A stretch of DNA of 64,000 bases from contig NZ_CP089312.1 in assembly GCF_021545335.1 (NCBI RefSeq), positions 3,906,001-3,970,000 on the forward strand, in the 5' to 3' direction. The position numbers were made by a program, and so were the translations under genes. Numbering within the stretch: position 1 is the first letter of the stretch; every line of letters begins with the position of its first letter. Below, in pieces: positions 49,393 to 57,727 of the stretch. This DNA is from Streptomyces sp. GQFP. Its GTDB lineage: Bacteria; Actinomycetota; Actinomycetes; Streptomycetales; Streptomycetaceae. Under the pieces are notes generated by a model, which was given only the letters and a program-made list of their open reading frames with translations, was not told the DNA's origin and made no database searches.

Positions 49393-50759
49393 CCGCCCCG
49401 CCGAGCCCGTCGCAGGGGCGGGTGGGCCGACTGGGCTGGCTGGACGCCCTGCGGGGCATCGCGGCGCTCGTCGTCGTGTTCGACCACTCGGCGTACTCGT
49501 TCCTGCCGGAGTTCCGCCGGGAGCTGGTCCCCGAGTTCAACACCAGCCGGTACGGCATCATGGTGTTCTTCCTGGTCAGCGGCTACATCATCCCGGCGTC
49601 GCTCGAACGCCGGGGCAGTGTACGGACGTTCTGGATCGGGCGGGTCTTCCGCATCTACCCCCTGTGCGTGGCGGCCATCGCGACCGTCCTCGTCCTCGGC
49701 CTCCTCGGGATCGCGGAGCCGCGTACCGACCTCGGCGCCGCCACCACCGCCCTCGCCCATCTCACCCTGTTCCAGGAGCTGTTGGGCACCCCCAACCTCC
49801 TCCTCGTGCTGTGGACGCTCTCCTACGAGATGGCGTTCTACCTCCTGGTCGTCGCCCTCTTCACGGTCCGCCGGCACGAACGGCCGGCGCCGGTCGCCGT
49901 CACCCTGGCCGTGCTCGCCGCCGTGAGCGTGGCGACCGGGGTCGTGCTCCCGGTCTCCGCCCTCTCCGACGCGGTCGGCACCGGCACCCTGGTCACGCTC
50001 ACCGCGATCGCCCTGACGGCAGCCATCTGCTGTACGAGCGCCAGGTCGCCCCGGCTCCAGGTGTTCGGGGGCGGGGTGGGCGCGGCCCTCGCCCTCGTGC
50101 TGGTCCTCTTCAACGGCACGGTCCCGGTGTGGGAGGGCCTGGTGATCCTCGCCGTGATGTTCCTCGGCACGGTCGTCCACCGGGCCGAACACGGCCGGAG
50201 CAGCTGGTGGTACGCGGCCTGTATGGCCGTCGTGGTCGTCGTCTGCGCCGTGGGGAGCGCGTACGGGCACGGCGACGGGTCCCAGTTCACACGGCGCGGC
50301 TGGATCACGGCGTTCCTGCTGGCCGTCCTCACCTTCGGCACCGGACTGGCGCTGCGCCACCGCCGTGTACCGCTCCTGCTGATCGGCCTGGGCACGATCA
50401 GCTATTCGGTCTACCTGCTGCACCCACTGCTGCTGATGGCGAGCGACGGCACGATCGGCCGACAGCGGCACAACACTCCCCTGCTCGAAGTGGCCTTCTT
50501 CGCCGTCCTGTTGCCGCTGTGCGTACTGAGCTACCGGTACATCGAGGCACCGGGGCAGGCACTGGGCCGGAGGCTGGCGAGACGGCGCCCGAAGAGATCC
50601 GGGCAGAGCGGGTCCGCTGCGAGCGGGTCGGGTGCCGACGGCGATCGAATACGTCGGCGCGCGGTGGAGACGGCGACGGCAGGGAGAGGCCGGAGCGATG
50701 CCGACGTGCCTCGTCGAGTCCCTGTCGCCGTGAACTACCCTCACGAAAACGGAAGTTGA
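49389..50759 (+). CDS. Membrane acyltransferase, Acyltransferase_3 family
   Basis: A 456-residue integral membrane protein with about ten helices. The family is marked by GWLDALRGIAALVVVFDHSA (catalytic-type His), FFLVSGYIIPASLERRGSV, RVFRIYPL and late ISYSVYLLHPLLL. Such enzymes O-acylate sugars, lipids or antibiotics at the membrane. The last 70 residues are a charged, low-complexity tail. The start overlaps the preceding gene (ATGA), making it the third gene of the ECF operon and a possible regulon output. Confidence 0.85.
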   Translation: MTAPPSPSQGRVGRLGWLDALRGIAALVVVFDHSAYSFLPEFRRELVPEFNTSRYGIMVFFLVSGYIIPASLERRGSVRTFWIGRVFRIYPLCVAAIATVLVLGLLGIAEPRTDLGAATTALAHLTLFQELLGTPNLLLVLWTLSYEMAFYLLVVALFTVRRHERPAPVAVTLAVLAAVSVATGVVLPVSALSDAVGTGTLVTLTAIALTAAICCTSARSPRLQVFGGGVGAALALVLVLFNGTVPVWEGLVILAVMFLGTVVHRAEHGRSSWWYAACMAVVVVVCAVGSAYGHGDGSQFTRRGWITAFLLAVLTFGTGLALRHRRVPLLLIGLGTISYSVYLLHPLLLMASDGTIGRQRHNTPLLEVAFFAVLLPLCVLSYRYIEAPGQALGRRLARRRPKRSGQSGSAASGSGADGDRIRRRAVETATAGRGRSDADVPRRVPVAVNYPHENGS

Positions 50760-50829
50760 AACTGAGGCCGAGGCCGATACAGAAGCCGACACCGAAGTCG
50801 ACACCGAAGCCGACCGGGAGGACCGCAGG

Positions 50830-51633
50830 GTGAGCCAGGATCACGTCCGGATCGAGGACATCGACACCAGCAGGCCGCACCCTGCCCGGATCTACGACTA
50901 TCTGCTGGGCGGCAAGGACAACTACGTGGTCGACCAGCAGGCCGGGGAGGCGCTGGCCGCCGCCGCGCCCGAGGTGCGGATCGGGCTGCGGGCCAACCGT
51001 GCCTTCATGCGGCGCGCGGTCCGGCACGTGGTCGGCAACGGCGTACGCCAGATCCTCGACATCGGCACCGGCCTGCCCACCTCACCGAATGTGCACGAGG
51101 TGGCCCAGGGGCTGGTGCCGGAGGTGCGGGTCGCGTACGTCGACAACGACCCGATCGTGAAGGCACACGCCGACGCGCTGCTCAGCCGCTCGGGCGGCGG
51201 GACCAGCACGGCGCTCGCGGATCTGCGCGACCCACGAGCCGTTCTGGAGCACCCGGACGTCCGCCGGATCATCGACTTCGCCGAGCCGGTCGCGCTACTC
51301 CTGGTGGCCGTGGTCCACTTCCTCGCCGACGCGGACAAGCCCGGGGAGATCCTCGCCACCCTGCGCGACGCACTGCCGGCCGGCAGCTTCCTGGTCCTCT
51401 CGCACGCCACGGGCGACTTCGCGGACCGCACGGACGCCCAGGCCGAGTACAGCAGAAAGGCCACCGCCACCCTGAACCTGCGCCCGCGCGCGGAGGTGGA
51501 GCGGTTCTTCGACGGCTTCGAACTGGTCGAACCCGGCCTGACCCAGGTCCCGTTCTGGCGCCCCGACGGCCCGCCGACGGAGGGGTCCGAGGAGATCGGC
51601 ATCTACGGGGGTGTGGCCCGCAGGACCAGGTGA
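50830..51633 (+). CDS. DUF574-type S-adenosyl methyltransferase
   Basis: A 267-residue protein of the Streptomyces-expanded SAM methyltransferase family PF04672. Diagnostic are the N-terminal DTSRPHPARIYDYLLGGKDN, the SAM motif QILDIGTGLPTSPNVHEVAQ, VAYVDNDPIVKAHADALL and late VLSHATGDF. GTG 50830 has GGGAGGA seven bases upstream. The 96 bases before the start are open in the same frame and read as an acidic repeat (TEADTEVDTEAD) but lack a start codon. The substrate is unknown. Confidence 0.88.
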   Translation: MSQDHVRIEDIDTSRPHPARIYDYLLGGKDNYVVDQQAGEALAAAAPEVRIGLRANRAFMRRAVRHVVGNGVRQILDIGTGLPTSPNVHEVAQGLVPEVRVAYVDNDPIVKAHADALLSRSGGGTSTALADLRDPRAVLEHPDVRRIIDFAEPVALLLVAVVHFLADADKPGEILATLRDALPAGSFLVLSHATGDFADRTDAQAEYSRKATATLNLRPRAEVERFFDGFELVEPGLTQVPFWRPDGPPTEGSEEIGIYGGVARRTR

Positions 51634-51708
51634 TCCAGAGGGCCTGGGGGGCTTGGCAAATCTGGACAACCGGTTCACGGTGGCGGTTGCCGGTGGTCGA
51701 GGACCCTG

Positions 51709-51795
51709 CGGTTCGTGCTCGACGCGGCGAGTTCGCACTACGGCGGCCCGGCCGCCGCGATCATCTGCGGCGACGCTGCCGCCCCGCGCGACCCC
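51709..51795 (+). pseudogene. Possible coding remnant between two methyltransferase genes
   Basis: A stretch with coding-like third-position bias reads RFVLDAASSHYGGPAAAIIC followed by GDAAAPRDPG. No start or ribosome binding site precedes it. The sequence resembles the C-terminal part of secreted alpha/beta-hydrolases of Streptomyces, so it may be a decayed gene end. Confidence 0.25.
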
Positions 51796-51869
51796 GGTGA
51801 ACCCCTTCCTGGATTCCGGCCGGTAGCCGGCCTGGAACCCGGTCTGCCGGAACCGCTAGCTTCGAGGGC

Positions 51870-52520
51870 ATGACAATCGAGGACGAAGCCCTTCTGGCCG
51901 AGCAGATTGCCTACTACCGGGCCCGCGCCCCCGAGTACGACCGGGTCTACGCCGAGCGCGAGGACCTGCGCCAGCTGCTGACCGAGGTCGACGGCCTCCC
52001 GATCACCGGGGACGTCCTGGAGCTGGCCTGCGGAACGGGTCAGTGGACCCGGGTGCTGGCCGCGCGGGCGCGCTCGGTGACCGCGGTCGACTCCTCGCCC
52101 GAGGTACTGGAGATCGCCCGGGAACGGGCCGCCTTCGCCAACGTCCGGTTCGCCCCGGCCGACGTGTTCGACTGGCAGCCGCCGCGCCGCTACGACACGG
52201 TCTTCTTCGCCTTCTGGCTCTCCCATGTGCCGCTGTCCCGGCTGGGCGCCTTCTGGGACACCGTCGCCTCCGCACTCGCACCGCACGGCAGGGCGGTCTT
52301 CGTCGACGAGGGTCCCGCCGAGGTCACACCGGAGGAGGTCGCCTCGAAGGTCCGTCGGCTCGACGACGGACGCCGGTTCCGTATCGAGAAGGTCCTCCAC
52401 TCCCCGGACACGCTCACCGACCGGCTCGCCGCCCTCGGCTGGTCGGCGGACGTCCGCCCCCGGGGAGACTTCGTCGTCGGAGTCGCCCGCCCGACGCCGA
52501 TGCCTACGACGGTGCCGTAG
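51870..52520 (+). CDS. Class I SAM-dependent methyltransferase
   Basis: A 216-residue methyltransferase. Motif I DVLELACGTGQWTRVLAARA, then VTAVDSSPEVLEIARERA, FAPADVFDWQ and the DTVFFAFWLSHVPLSRL region match the small-molecule methyltransferase fold. The late RRLDDGRRFRIEKVLHSPDT is typical of a Streptomyces group of unknown substrate. ATG 51870 has GAGGGC upstream. It converges with the large NTPase gene, six bases apart. Confidence 0.88.
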   Translation: MTIEDEALLAEQIAYYRARAPEYDRVYAEREDLRQLLTEVDGLPITGDVLELACGTGQWTRVLAARARSVTAVDSSPEVLEIARERAAFANVRFAPADVFDWQPPRRYDTVFFAFWLSHVPLSRLGAFWDTVASALAPHGRAVFVDEGPAEVTPEEVASKVRRLDDGRRFRIEKVLHSPDTLTDRLAALGWSADVRPRGDFVVGVARPTPMPTTVP

Positions 52521-52525
52521 GGGCC

Positions 52526-55500
52526 TCAACTCCCGCACGGTGGCCGGTACTTCCACTGTGGGAAGTACTGGCGCCATTCGGTGCGGGTGATCGTCGGATA
52601 GGCCGTGGCGCAGATCCGTTCGGCGACGCGGTCGATGTCGGGGTCCCAGAGGAGGGCGGTCCAGTCCTCGCTGCCGGTGGCGAGGGTGCGGCCGTCGGGG
52701 CTGAAGGCGAGGGTGTCCACCGGCTTGGTGTGGGCGGCCAGCAGCACCGGTTCGCGGACCTCGCCGCCGGCTGAAAGCCCGTACAGCCGCACCCTCTTGT
52801 CGGCGCTCGCGGCGGCCAGCGTCCGGCCGTTCGGCGCGAAGGCGACGGACATGACGCCGTCGGTGTAGCCGGTGAGACGGTCGTAGGAGAGGGGGTGGCG
52901 GGGGTCGTCGATGCTCCACAGTCGTACGGTGCGGTCCTCGCTGCCGGTGGCCAACGTGCGGCCGTCGGGCGTGAAGGCGACCGACTTCACGGCGCCGGTG
53001 TGGCCGGTGAGGACCGACAGCCGGGCGGGGTGGCGTCGGCGGGTGACGTTCCAGAGGGTGGCCGTACGGTTCCGGCCGGCCACTGCCAGGGTGCGGCCGT
53101 CGGGCGCGAACGCCACGGAGTCGACGGCGCCGGTCAGCCGCAGGGCGGACAGCGGGCGTGGGCTGCGTACGTCGGTGGTGTTCCAGATGCGTACGGTGCC
53201 CTGCTCGCCGCCGGTGGCGAGGGTGCGCCCGTCGGGGCTGAAGGCGAGCGTGTTGACGTGATCGATCCGGGCGGGGACCGCGCTGAGGAGCCGGGACGGG
53301 GCGTCCGCTCCCGGGGCCCACATCCTGAGGGTGCCGTCGGCGCTGGCGCTGGCGAGAGTGCGGCCGTCGGGGCGGAAGGCGACCGAGTTGACGGGGCCGG
53401 TATGGCCGGTGAGCGGGGGGAGTTCGCGTGGGCGGCTCCGGTCGGCGAGGTTCCAGAGGCGTACGACGCGGTCGTAGCTGGCGGTGGCGAGGAGCCGGCC
53501 GTCGGGGCTGAAGGCGACGGAGTAGAGCGAGCTGGTGGCGCCGGTCAGGGCAGGGCCGGGCAGATCCCAGAGCCGGGTGCTCTGGTCCTCGCTGCCGCTG
53601 GCCAACGTGCGCCCGCCGGGCCCGAAGGCCAGCGCCCGGACGCTCCCGGTGTGCCCGGTGAGCACGGCCGCTTCCCGAACGGACCCGTCATCGTCACCGT
53701 TGATGTCCCATCTTCGTACGGTGCCGTCGGTGCCGCCGGTGGCCAGCTGCCGCCCGTCGGGACTGAAGGCGACGGCGTTGACGGCATCGGTGTGCGTGGC
53801 GAGCACCTGCGTCTGCCGGGGTCGAGTGGCCTGCCCCACGTCCCAGAGCCGCGCGGTGAAGTCGGCGCCGCCGGTGGCGAGTTGACGTCCGTCGGGGGCG
53901 AACGCCATCGCGTTCACGGGGCCGGTGTGGGCGGTGGGGGTGGCTTGGGAGGCGGGGGAAGGTTGGGGTGTGGGGGCAGGTTGGGGTGTGGGGGCGGTCT
54001 GGTCGGCCCAGTCGGCTCCGCCTGCCTCGCCGGGCAGGCCCGTCCGTCCCGGTGTCGTCGACAGTCGGCGTAGGCGTGGTTGTCCGCTCGACTCCGCCAG
54101 CTCCCACAGACGTACCGCGCCGTCTTCGTGCCCCGTGGCCAGGGTGCGGCCGTCCCGGTGGAACGCGGCGGCGGTGATGTCGGGGCCCGCGTCCAAGGTC
54201 GCAAGGGTGTGCGGGCTGCGGGGGTTCGACAGTTGCCAGACCCGGATTCCGTCGCGGGCGGCGGTGGTGAGGGTGAGCGTGTGGCTGCGGCCTTCGGGGG
54301 CGAATCCCAGCCCCACCACCGGACCGGCGCCGCCCGGCAGGCGGGTCGCGAGCCGGGGGTGTCGTACGTCGCCGATGTCCCACAGCCCTACCGTGCCCTC
54401 CTCGCCCCCGGCTGCCAGCAGCCGCCCGTCGGGGCTGACGGCGACCGTGCGTACGGTGCCGCCGACGCGGCCCAGGGTGACCGGCTCGGCCGGTCTGTGC
54501 GGGTCGGGCACGCCCTGTAATCGCACGGTCCCGTCGGCGTCGCCGGTGACCAGGACGCGGCCGTCGGGTCTGAACGCCAGTGCGGTGACGGCACCCTGAC
54601 GGCCCGTCAACTGAGTTGCGTACGGGGTCGCGAAGGTGCTGAGTACGCTGCCGCGCGCCTCGGGGGTGGGCGACAAACGGTAGGCGGCCAGGCTGAGTTG
54701 GGCGGCCAGGGCCGGGTTGACTCCGCGCAGTGCGGCCGCCCGTTCGGCGGCCCGCTGCGAACCGACGACGTCGCGCTGCTGGTCCGCCGCCCGCTGTGCC
54801 CGTACCGCCAGTGCCGCTGTCGTCGTGGTCAGCACGAGCAGGACGCTCAGCAGCCCCACGCCCAGGCGCCGGAACCGGGCCCGGCGCCGTACCGCCGCGT
54901 GCTCCGCCGCCCGGGCGGCCAGACCTGCGTCGAGGAACTCCCGCTCCGGTACGGACATCGTCGTACGGTCGAGTCCGGCGGCCAGGGCGAGACGGGTACC
55001 TCGGTACAGCGCTCCGGGTTCGCGTCCGAGCGCCTCCCAGGTCTGGGCCGCGTCGGTGAGACGACGCGCGGTCCGGGTGGCCTCACGGTCCTCGGTCAGC
55101 CAGCCGTGCAGCCGGGGCCAGCATCGGATCAGCGCTTCGTGGGCCAGCTCCACGCGGTCGCGGTCCAGGGTGAGGAGGCGTGCGCGCGCTGCCAGGTCGA
55201 GTACGGCACGGATCTCGCCGACGCAGGGGTCGGCACCGGTGCCAGTGCCAGTGCCAACATCACGACCTGCACTGGCGCCACCACCAGCACCGGTGTCACC
55301 GCCGCGACCGGCGCTGGTACCGCCGCCACGACCGGCACCACCAGCGCCAACCCTGCCTCCGCCGCCACGACCGGCACCACCAGCGCCAGCCCTGCCTCCG
55401 CCGCCACTCGCACCAGCCCCATCTCCGCCCCCGCCCCCGCCCCCGCCTTCACCCTCGCCACCGGCCCGATTGCCGTCACCGACCCCGCCGCCCTCACCCG

Positions 55501-56800
55501 CTCCCGCCGCCCCCGCCGCCCCGGTCGGCCCAGCCAACCCGTCCAGCTCCTCCAACCGCGCCGGGCGCCGGGTGTCCTCCGTGCCGTCCCCCAGCGCCGT
55601 CAGCCGTACGAACACCTGGCGGGCCAACTGCTGCCGCCCCGGGGCCAGTTCCTGGTAGAACTCCTCGGCCGTGCGCGCCAGGGCGCCCTCCAGGCCGCCC
55701 GCCGCCTCGAACGCGTCCCGGGTCAGCGCGTTGCCGCGTCGGCGCCGCCAGGTCTGGAGCAGGGCGTGGGACAGGAGGGGCAGTACGCCCGCCTGGCCGT
55801 GGGCCTGTGCGATGAGGGTCGTCAGGAGGGCGCCCTCGATGGTCAGTCCGGCCCGTTGCGCGGGCTGCACCACGGCACGGCGCAGCTCGTCCAGGCTCAT
55901 CGGCCCGACCGGTACCTGCGCGTCGCGCATCGCCTCGACCAGGGGCGCGTGGTGGGTGCAGTGGGCGTAGAAGTCGGCGCGGGCTCCCAGGGCGACGCGG
56001 CATCGGCCACTGGCATCCGAGGTGGCGGAGACGAGCGCCTCGATGAAACGGTCGCGCTCGGCGGTGTCCTGGCAGAGGGTGAACGTCTCCTCGAACTGGT
56101 CTACCACCAGCACGAGTTCGCCGTCGGCCGCACCGGGCCGCAGCGCGGTGATCTGCCGTACCAGGCGCCCCAGGTTCTCCGGGTTCTCCCTCAACTCCCC
56201 GTACAGCGCACCCGGCATGAGACCCGCCATCGCCCCGAGCCGTACGGCGCACTCCTCCAACGGCCGTGCCCCCGGCGTCAGTACGACCACCGTCGTCGCG
56301 GCGGCGGCCTCAAGACGCGGGACCAGCCCGGCCCGCAGCAACGACGACTTGCCCGAGCCCGAGGCCCCGATCACCACCACGAACCGCTGCCGCTCCAGCC
56401 GCCCGACCAACTCCTCCAGCAGCCGCTCCCGCCCGAAGAACCACTCCGAGTCCTCCTCCCGGAACGACCGCAGTCCGGCGTACGGAGGAGGCTGGTCGTC
56501 CTCCTCCGCCGGGCCGGAAGCCGGATACTCCTCGCCGAGAAGCACCGCCGCCTCGCGCCAGAGCTGCTCCCATTCCTCGACGTCCCCGTCGCAGGCCCGC
56601 ACGTACGCCAGCGTCACCGCCAGTGTCGGCAGCCGCTGCCCGGAGGCGGCTGAGGACAGCGTCGAGATCGAATAGTGCGCCTGCTCCGCCAGTCTCCGGT
56701 ACGGCGGATTCCCCGCCTTCCGTCTCAACTGCCGCAGTCCTGCGGCGAATTCGACTAACGGACCGTCCCCCGCGTCCAGCGGTCGCTCCCTGCGCGGCAT
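52526..56800 (-). CDS. HTH-nSTAND1 NTPase with 14 WD40 repeats
   Basis: A 1424-residue multidomain protein. Residues 15-70 form an XRE-like helix-turn-helix. An nSTAND1 ATPase follows, with Walker A GASGSGKS (145-152) and Walker B LVLVVDQFEE (Asp about 234). A Gly-rich insert spans about 421-524, then a helical region, a transmembrane helix (LLSVLLVLTTTTAALAV) and about 14 WD40 repeats (TGHTGPVNSVAFRPDGRTLA type), enough for two seven-bladed propellers. STAND proteins are ligand-triggered switches in signalling and defence. ATG 56800 has GGGAGG upstream; frame to 57067 is not used. It is divergent from the RHH gene at 57088. Confidence 0.9.
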   Translation of the reverse strand: MPRRERPLDAGDGPLVEFAAGLRQLRRKAGNPPYRRLAEQAHYSISTLSSAASGQRLPTLAVTLAYVRACDGDVEEWEQLWREAAVLLGEEYPASGPAEEDDQPPPYAGLRSFREEDSEWFFGRERLLEELVGRLERQRFVVVIGASGSGKSSLLRAGLVPRLEAAAATTVVVLTPGARPLEECAVRLGAMAGLMPGALYGELRENPENLGRLVRQITALRPGAADGELVLVVDQFEETFTLCQDTAERDRFIEALVSATSDASGRCRVALGARADFYAHCTHHAPLVEAMRDAQVPVGPMSLDELRRAVVQPAQRAGLTIEGALLTTLIAQAHGQAGVLPLLSHALLQTWRRRRGNALTRDAFEAAGGLEGALARTAEEFYQELAPGRQQLARQVFVRLTALGDGTEDTRRPARLEELDGLAGPTGAAGAAGAGEGGGVGDGNRAGGEGEGGGGGGGGDGAGASGGGGRAGAGGAGRGGGGRVGAGGAGRGGGTSAGRGGDTGAGGGASAGRDVGTGTGTGADPCVGEIRAVLDLAARARLLTLDRDRVELAHEALIRCWPRLHGWLTEDREATRTARRLTDAAQTWEALGREPGALYRGTRLALAAGLDRTTMSVPEREFLDAGLAARAAEHAAVRRRARFRRLGVGLLSVLLVLTTTTAALAVRAQRAADQQRDVVGSQRAAERAAALRGVNPALAAQLSLAAYRLSPTPEARGSVLSTFATPYATQLTGRQGAVTALAFRPDGRVLVTGDADGTVRLQGVPDPHRPAEPVTLGRVGGTVRTVAVSPDGRLLAAGGEEGTVGLWDIGDVRHPRLATRLPGGAGPVVGLGFAPEGRSHTLTLTTAARDGIRVWQLSNPRSPHTLATLDAGPDITAAAFHRDGRTLATGHEDGAVRLWELAESSGQPRLRRLSTTPGRTGLPGEAGGADWADQTAPTPQPAPTPQPSPASQATPTAHTGPVNAMAFAPDGRQLATGGADFTARLWDVGQATRPRQTQVLATHTDAVNAVAFSPDGRQLATGGTDGTVRRWDINGDDDGSVREAAVLTGHTGSVRALAFGPGGRTLASGSEDQSTRLWDLPGPALTGATSSLYSVAFSPDGRLLATASYDRVVRLWNLADRSRPRELPPLTGHTGPVNSVAFRPDGRTLASASADGTLRMWAPGADAPSRLLSAVPARIDHVNTLAFSPDGRTLATGGEQGTVRIWNTTDVRSPRPLSALRLTGAVDSVAFAPDGRTLAVAGRNRTATLWNVTRRRHPARLSVLTGHTGAVKSVAFTPDGRTLATGSEDRTVRLWSIDDPRHPLSYDRLTGYTDGVMSVAFAPNGRTLAAASADKRVRLYGLSAGGEVREPVLLAAHTKPVDTLAFSPDGRTLATGSEDWTALLWDPDIDRVAERICATAYPTITRTEWRQYFPQWKYRPPCGS
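55322..55399. repeat. Tandem 39-bp duplication inside the NTPase gene
   Basis: Two adjacent 39-base units (55322-55360 and 55361-55399) differ at one position. They encode 13-residue Gly/Ala-rich repeats in the low-complexity insert of the NTPase, keeping frame. Confidence 0.85.
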
Positions 56801-57087
56801 CGCCGCACCTCCCCGATGGTCCCCGCAGCTCCTCGTGACTCCCCGTTCCCCCGTGTCACGGCTCGCGCGGCGCGTCGCATTTTTCAGGACTTGTTTGTTC
56901 GACACCAGGCTTCGAACACGAACAACGCGCGAGCCGCCACATGTGGAGGTGTGGAGTACACCTTCTTCCAGTTCTTCCAGTTCTTCCAGCGCAATCGTGG
57001 CGCCGCGTGGTGCCATGTGACGCCAAGTGGTGCCACTCGACACCACCAACACTTGCCTAGGTGCCACATCGGTGCCACAATGGCGTC
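56801..57087. promoter_or_regulatory. Divergent control region with 9-bp tandem repeats and iterons
   Basis: TTCTTCCAG is repeated three times without gaps (56963-56989). Nearer the RHH gene, GGTGCCA occurs at 57009, 57029, 57060 and 57071; starts are 20, 31 and 11 bases apart, close to 2, 3 and 1 helical turns. The iterons are a likely operator for the RHH protein; both divergent genes could be controlled from here. Confidence 0.6.
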
Positions 57088-57600
57088 ATGGACCTCACAC
57101 CGTACGTCGACTCCCTCCGCCGCGAACTCGCGGTGGCCGCCGAAGCCGGTGGCGACGAAGCCCGCGAGCTGGCCGAGAGGCTGACCGCGCCCCTGCAGTC
57201 GGCGACCCGGCTGACCATGCTCAACGTGCTCTCCGCCGCGATGGACGAGATCACCCGTGAACTCGCCCCCGGCTCGGTCGACGTACGGCTGCGCGGCCTC
57301 GACCCCGACTTCGTGGTGACGCTGCCGCCCGCCTACGACCGCGCCCCCGAGGAACCGGCCGCACCCGCCGAACCCCTCAGGGCCCCGGCCGACGGCGACG
57401 AGGGCGGCATCGCCCGCGTCAACCTGCGACTGCCGGCCCACCTCAAGGCCCGCGCGGAGGAGGCCGCGACCCGCGAGGGCCTGTCGGTCAACGCGTGGCT
57501 GGTGCGCGCTGTGTCGGCCGCGGTCGACGGAGGCACCCGGCCACGTACACCGGAGAAGGCCCAGACCGTCGGACAGAGCTTCACCGGCTGGGTGCGCTAA
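57088..57600 (+). CDS. HicB/CopG-like ribbon-helix-helix protein
   Basis: A 170-residue protein. The N-terminal half is a helical and beta region (MDLTPYVDSLRRELAVAAEA); the C-terminal part is a ribbon-helix-helix DNA-binding unit (ARVNLRLPAHLKARAEEAAT, then GLSVNAWLVRAVSAAV). Streptomyces homologues are often called HicB-family antitoxins, but no HicA toxin gene is adjacent. Four GGTGCCA iterons lie just upstream of ATG 57088, so it probably autoregulates. It leads a set with DUF4097 and ABC transporter genes. The frame back to 57061 is not needed. Confidence 0.8.
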   Translation: MDLTPYVDSLRRELAVAAEAGGDEARELAERLTAPLQSATRLTMLNVLSAAMDEITRELAPGSVDVRLRGLDPDFVVTLPPAYDRAPEEPAAPAEPLRAPADGDEGGIARVNLRLPAHLKARAEEAATREGLSVNAWLVRAVSAAVDGGTRPRTPEKAQTVGQSFTGWVR

Positions 57601-57727
57601 CCGCGTTCCCACGCGCACCCCACACCACCGCACCCACATCACCTCACCTCACCTCACCTACATCACCTCACCCACACCACGTCCCACCAGCGGGGACGTC
57701 TCCAGGACCCAAGAGGACGGGACAGCC

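Noticed and set aside
48747..50804. 685-codon minus-strand frame
   Set aside because: Shadow of the ECF partner and acyltransferase genes; composition is Arg/Gly/Glu-rich without a fold.
54698..56653. 651-codon plus-strand frame
   Set aside because: Antisense to the NTPase gene; it exists because the Gly-rich and GC-rich coding strand lacks stops on the complement.
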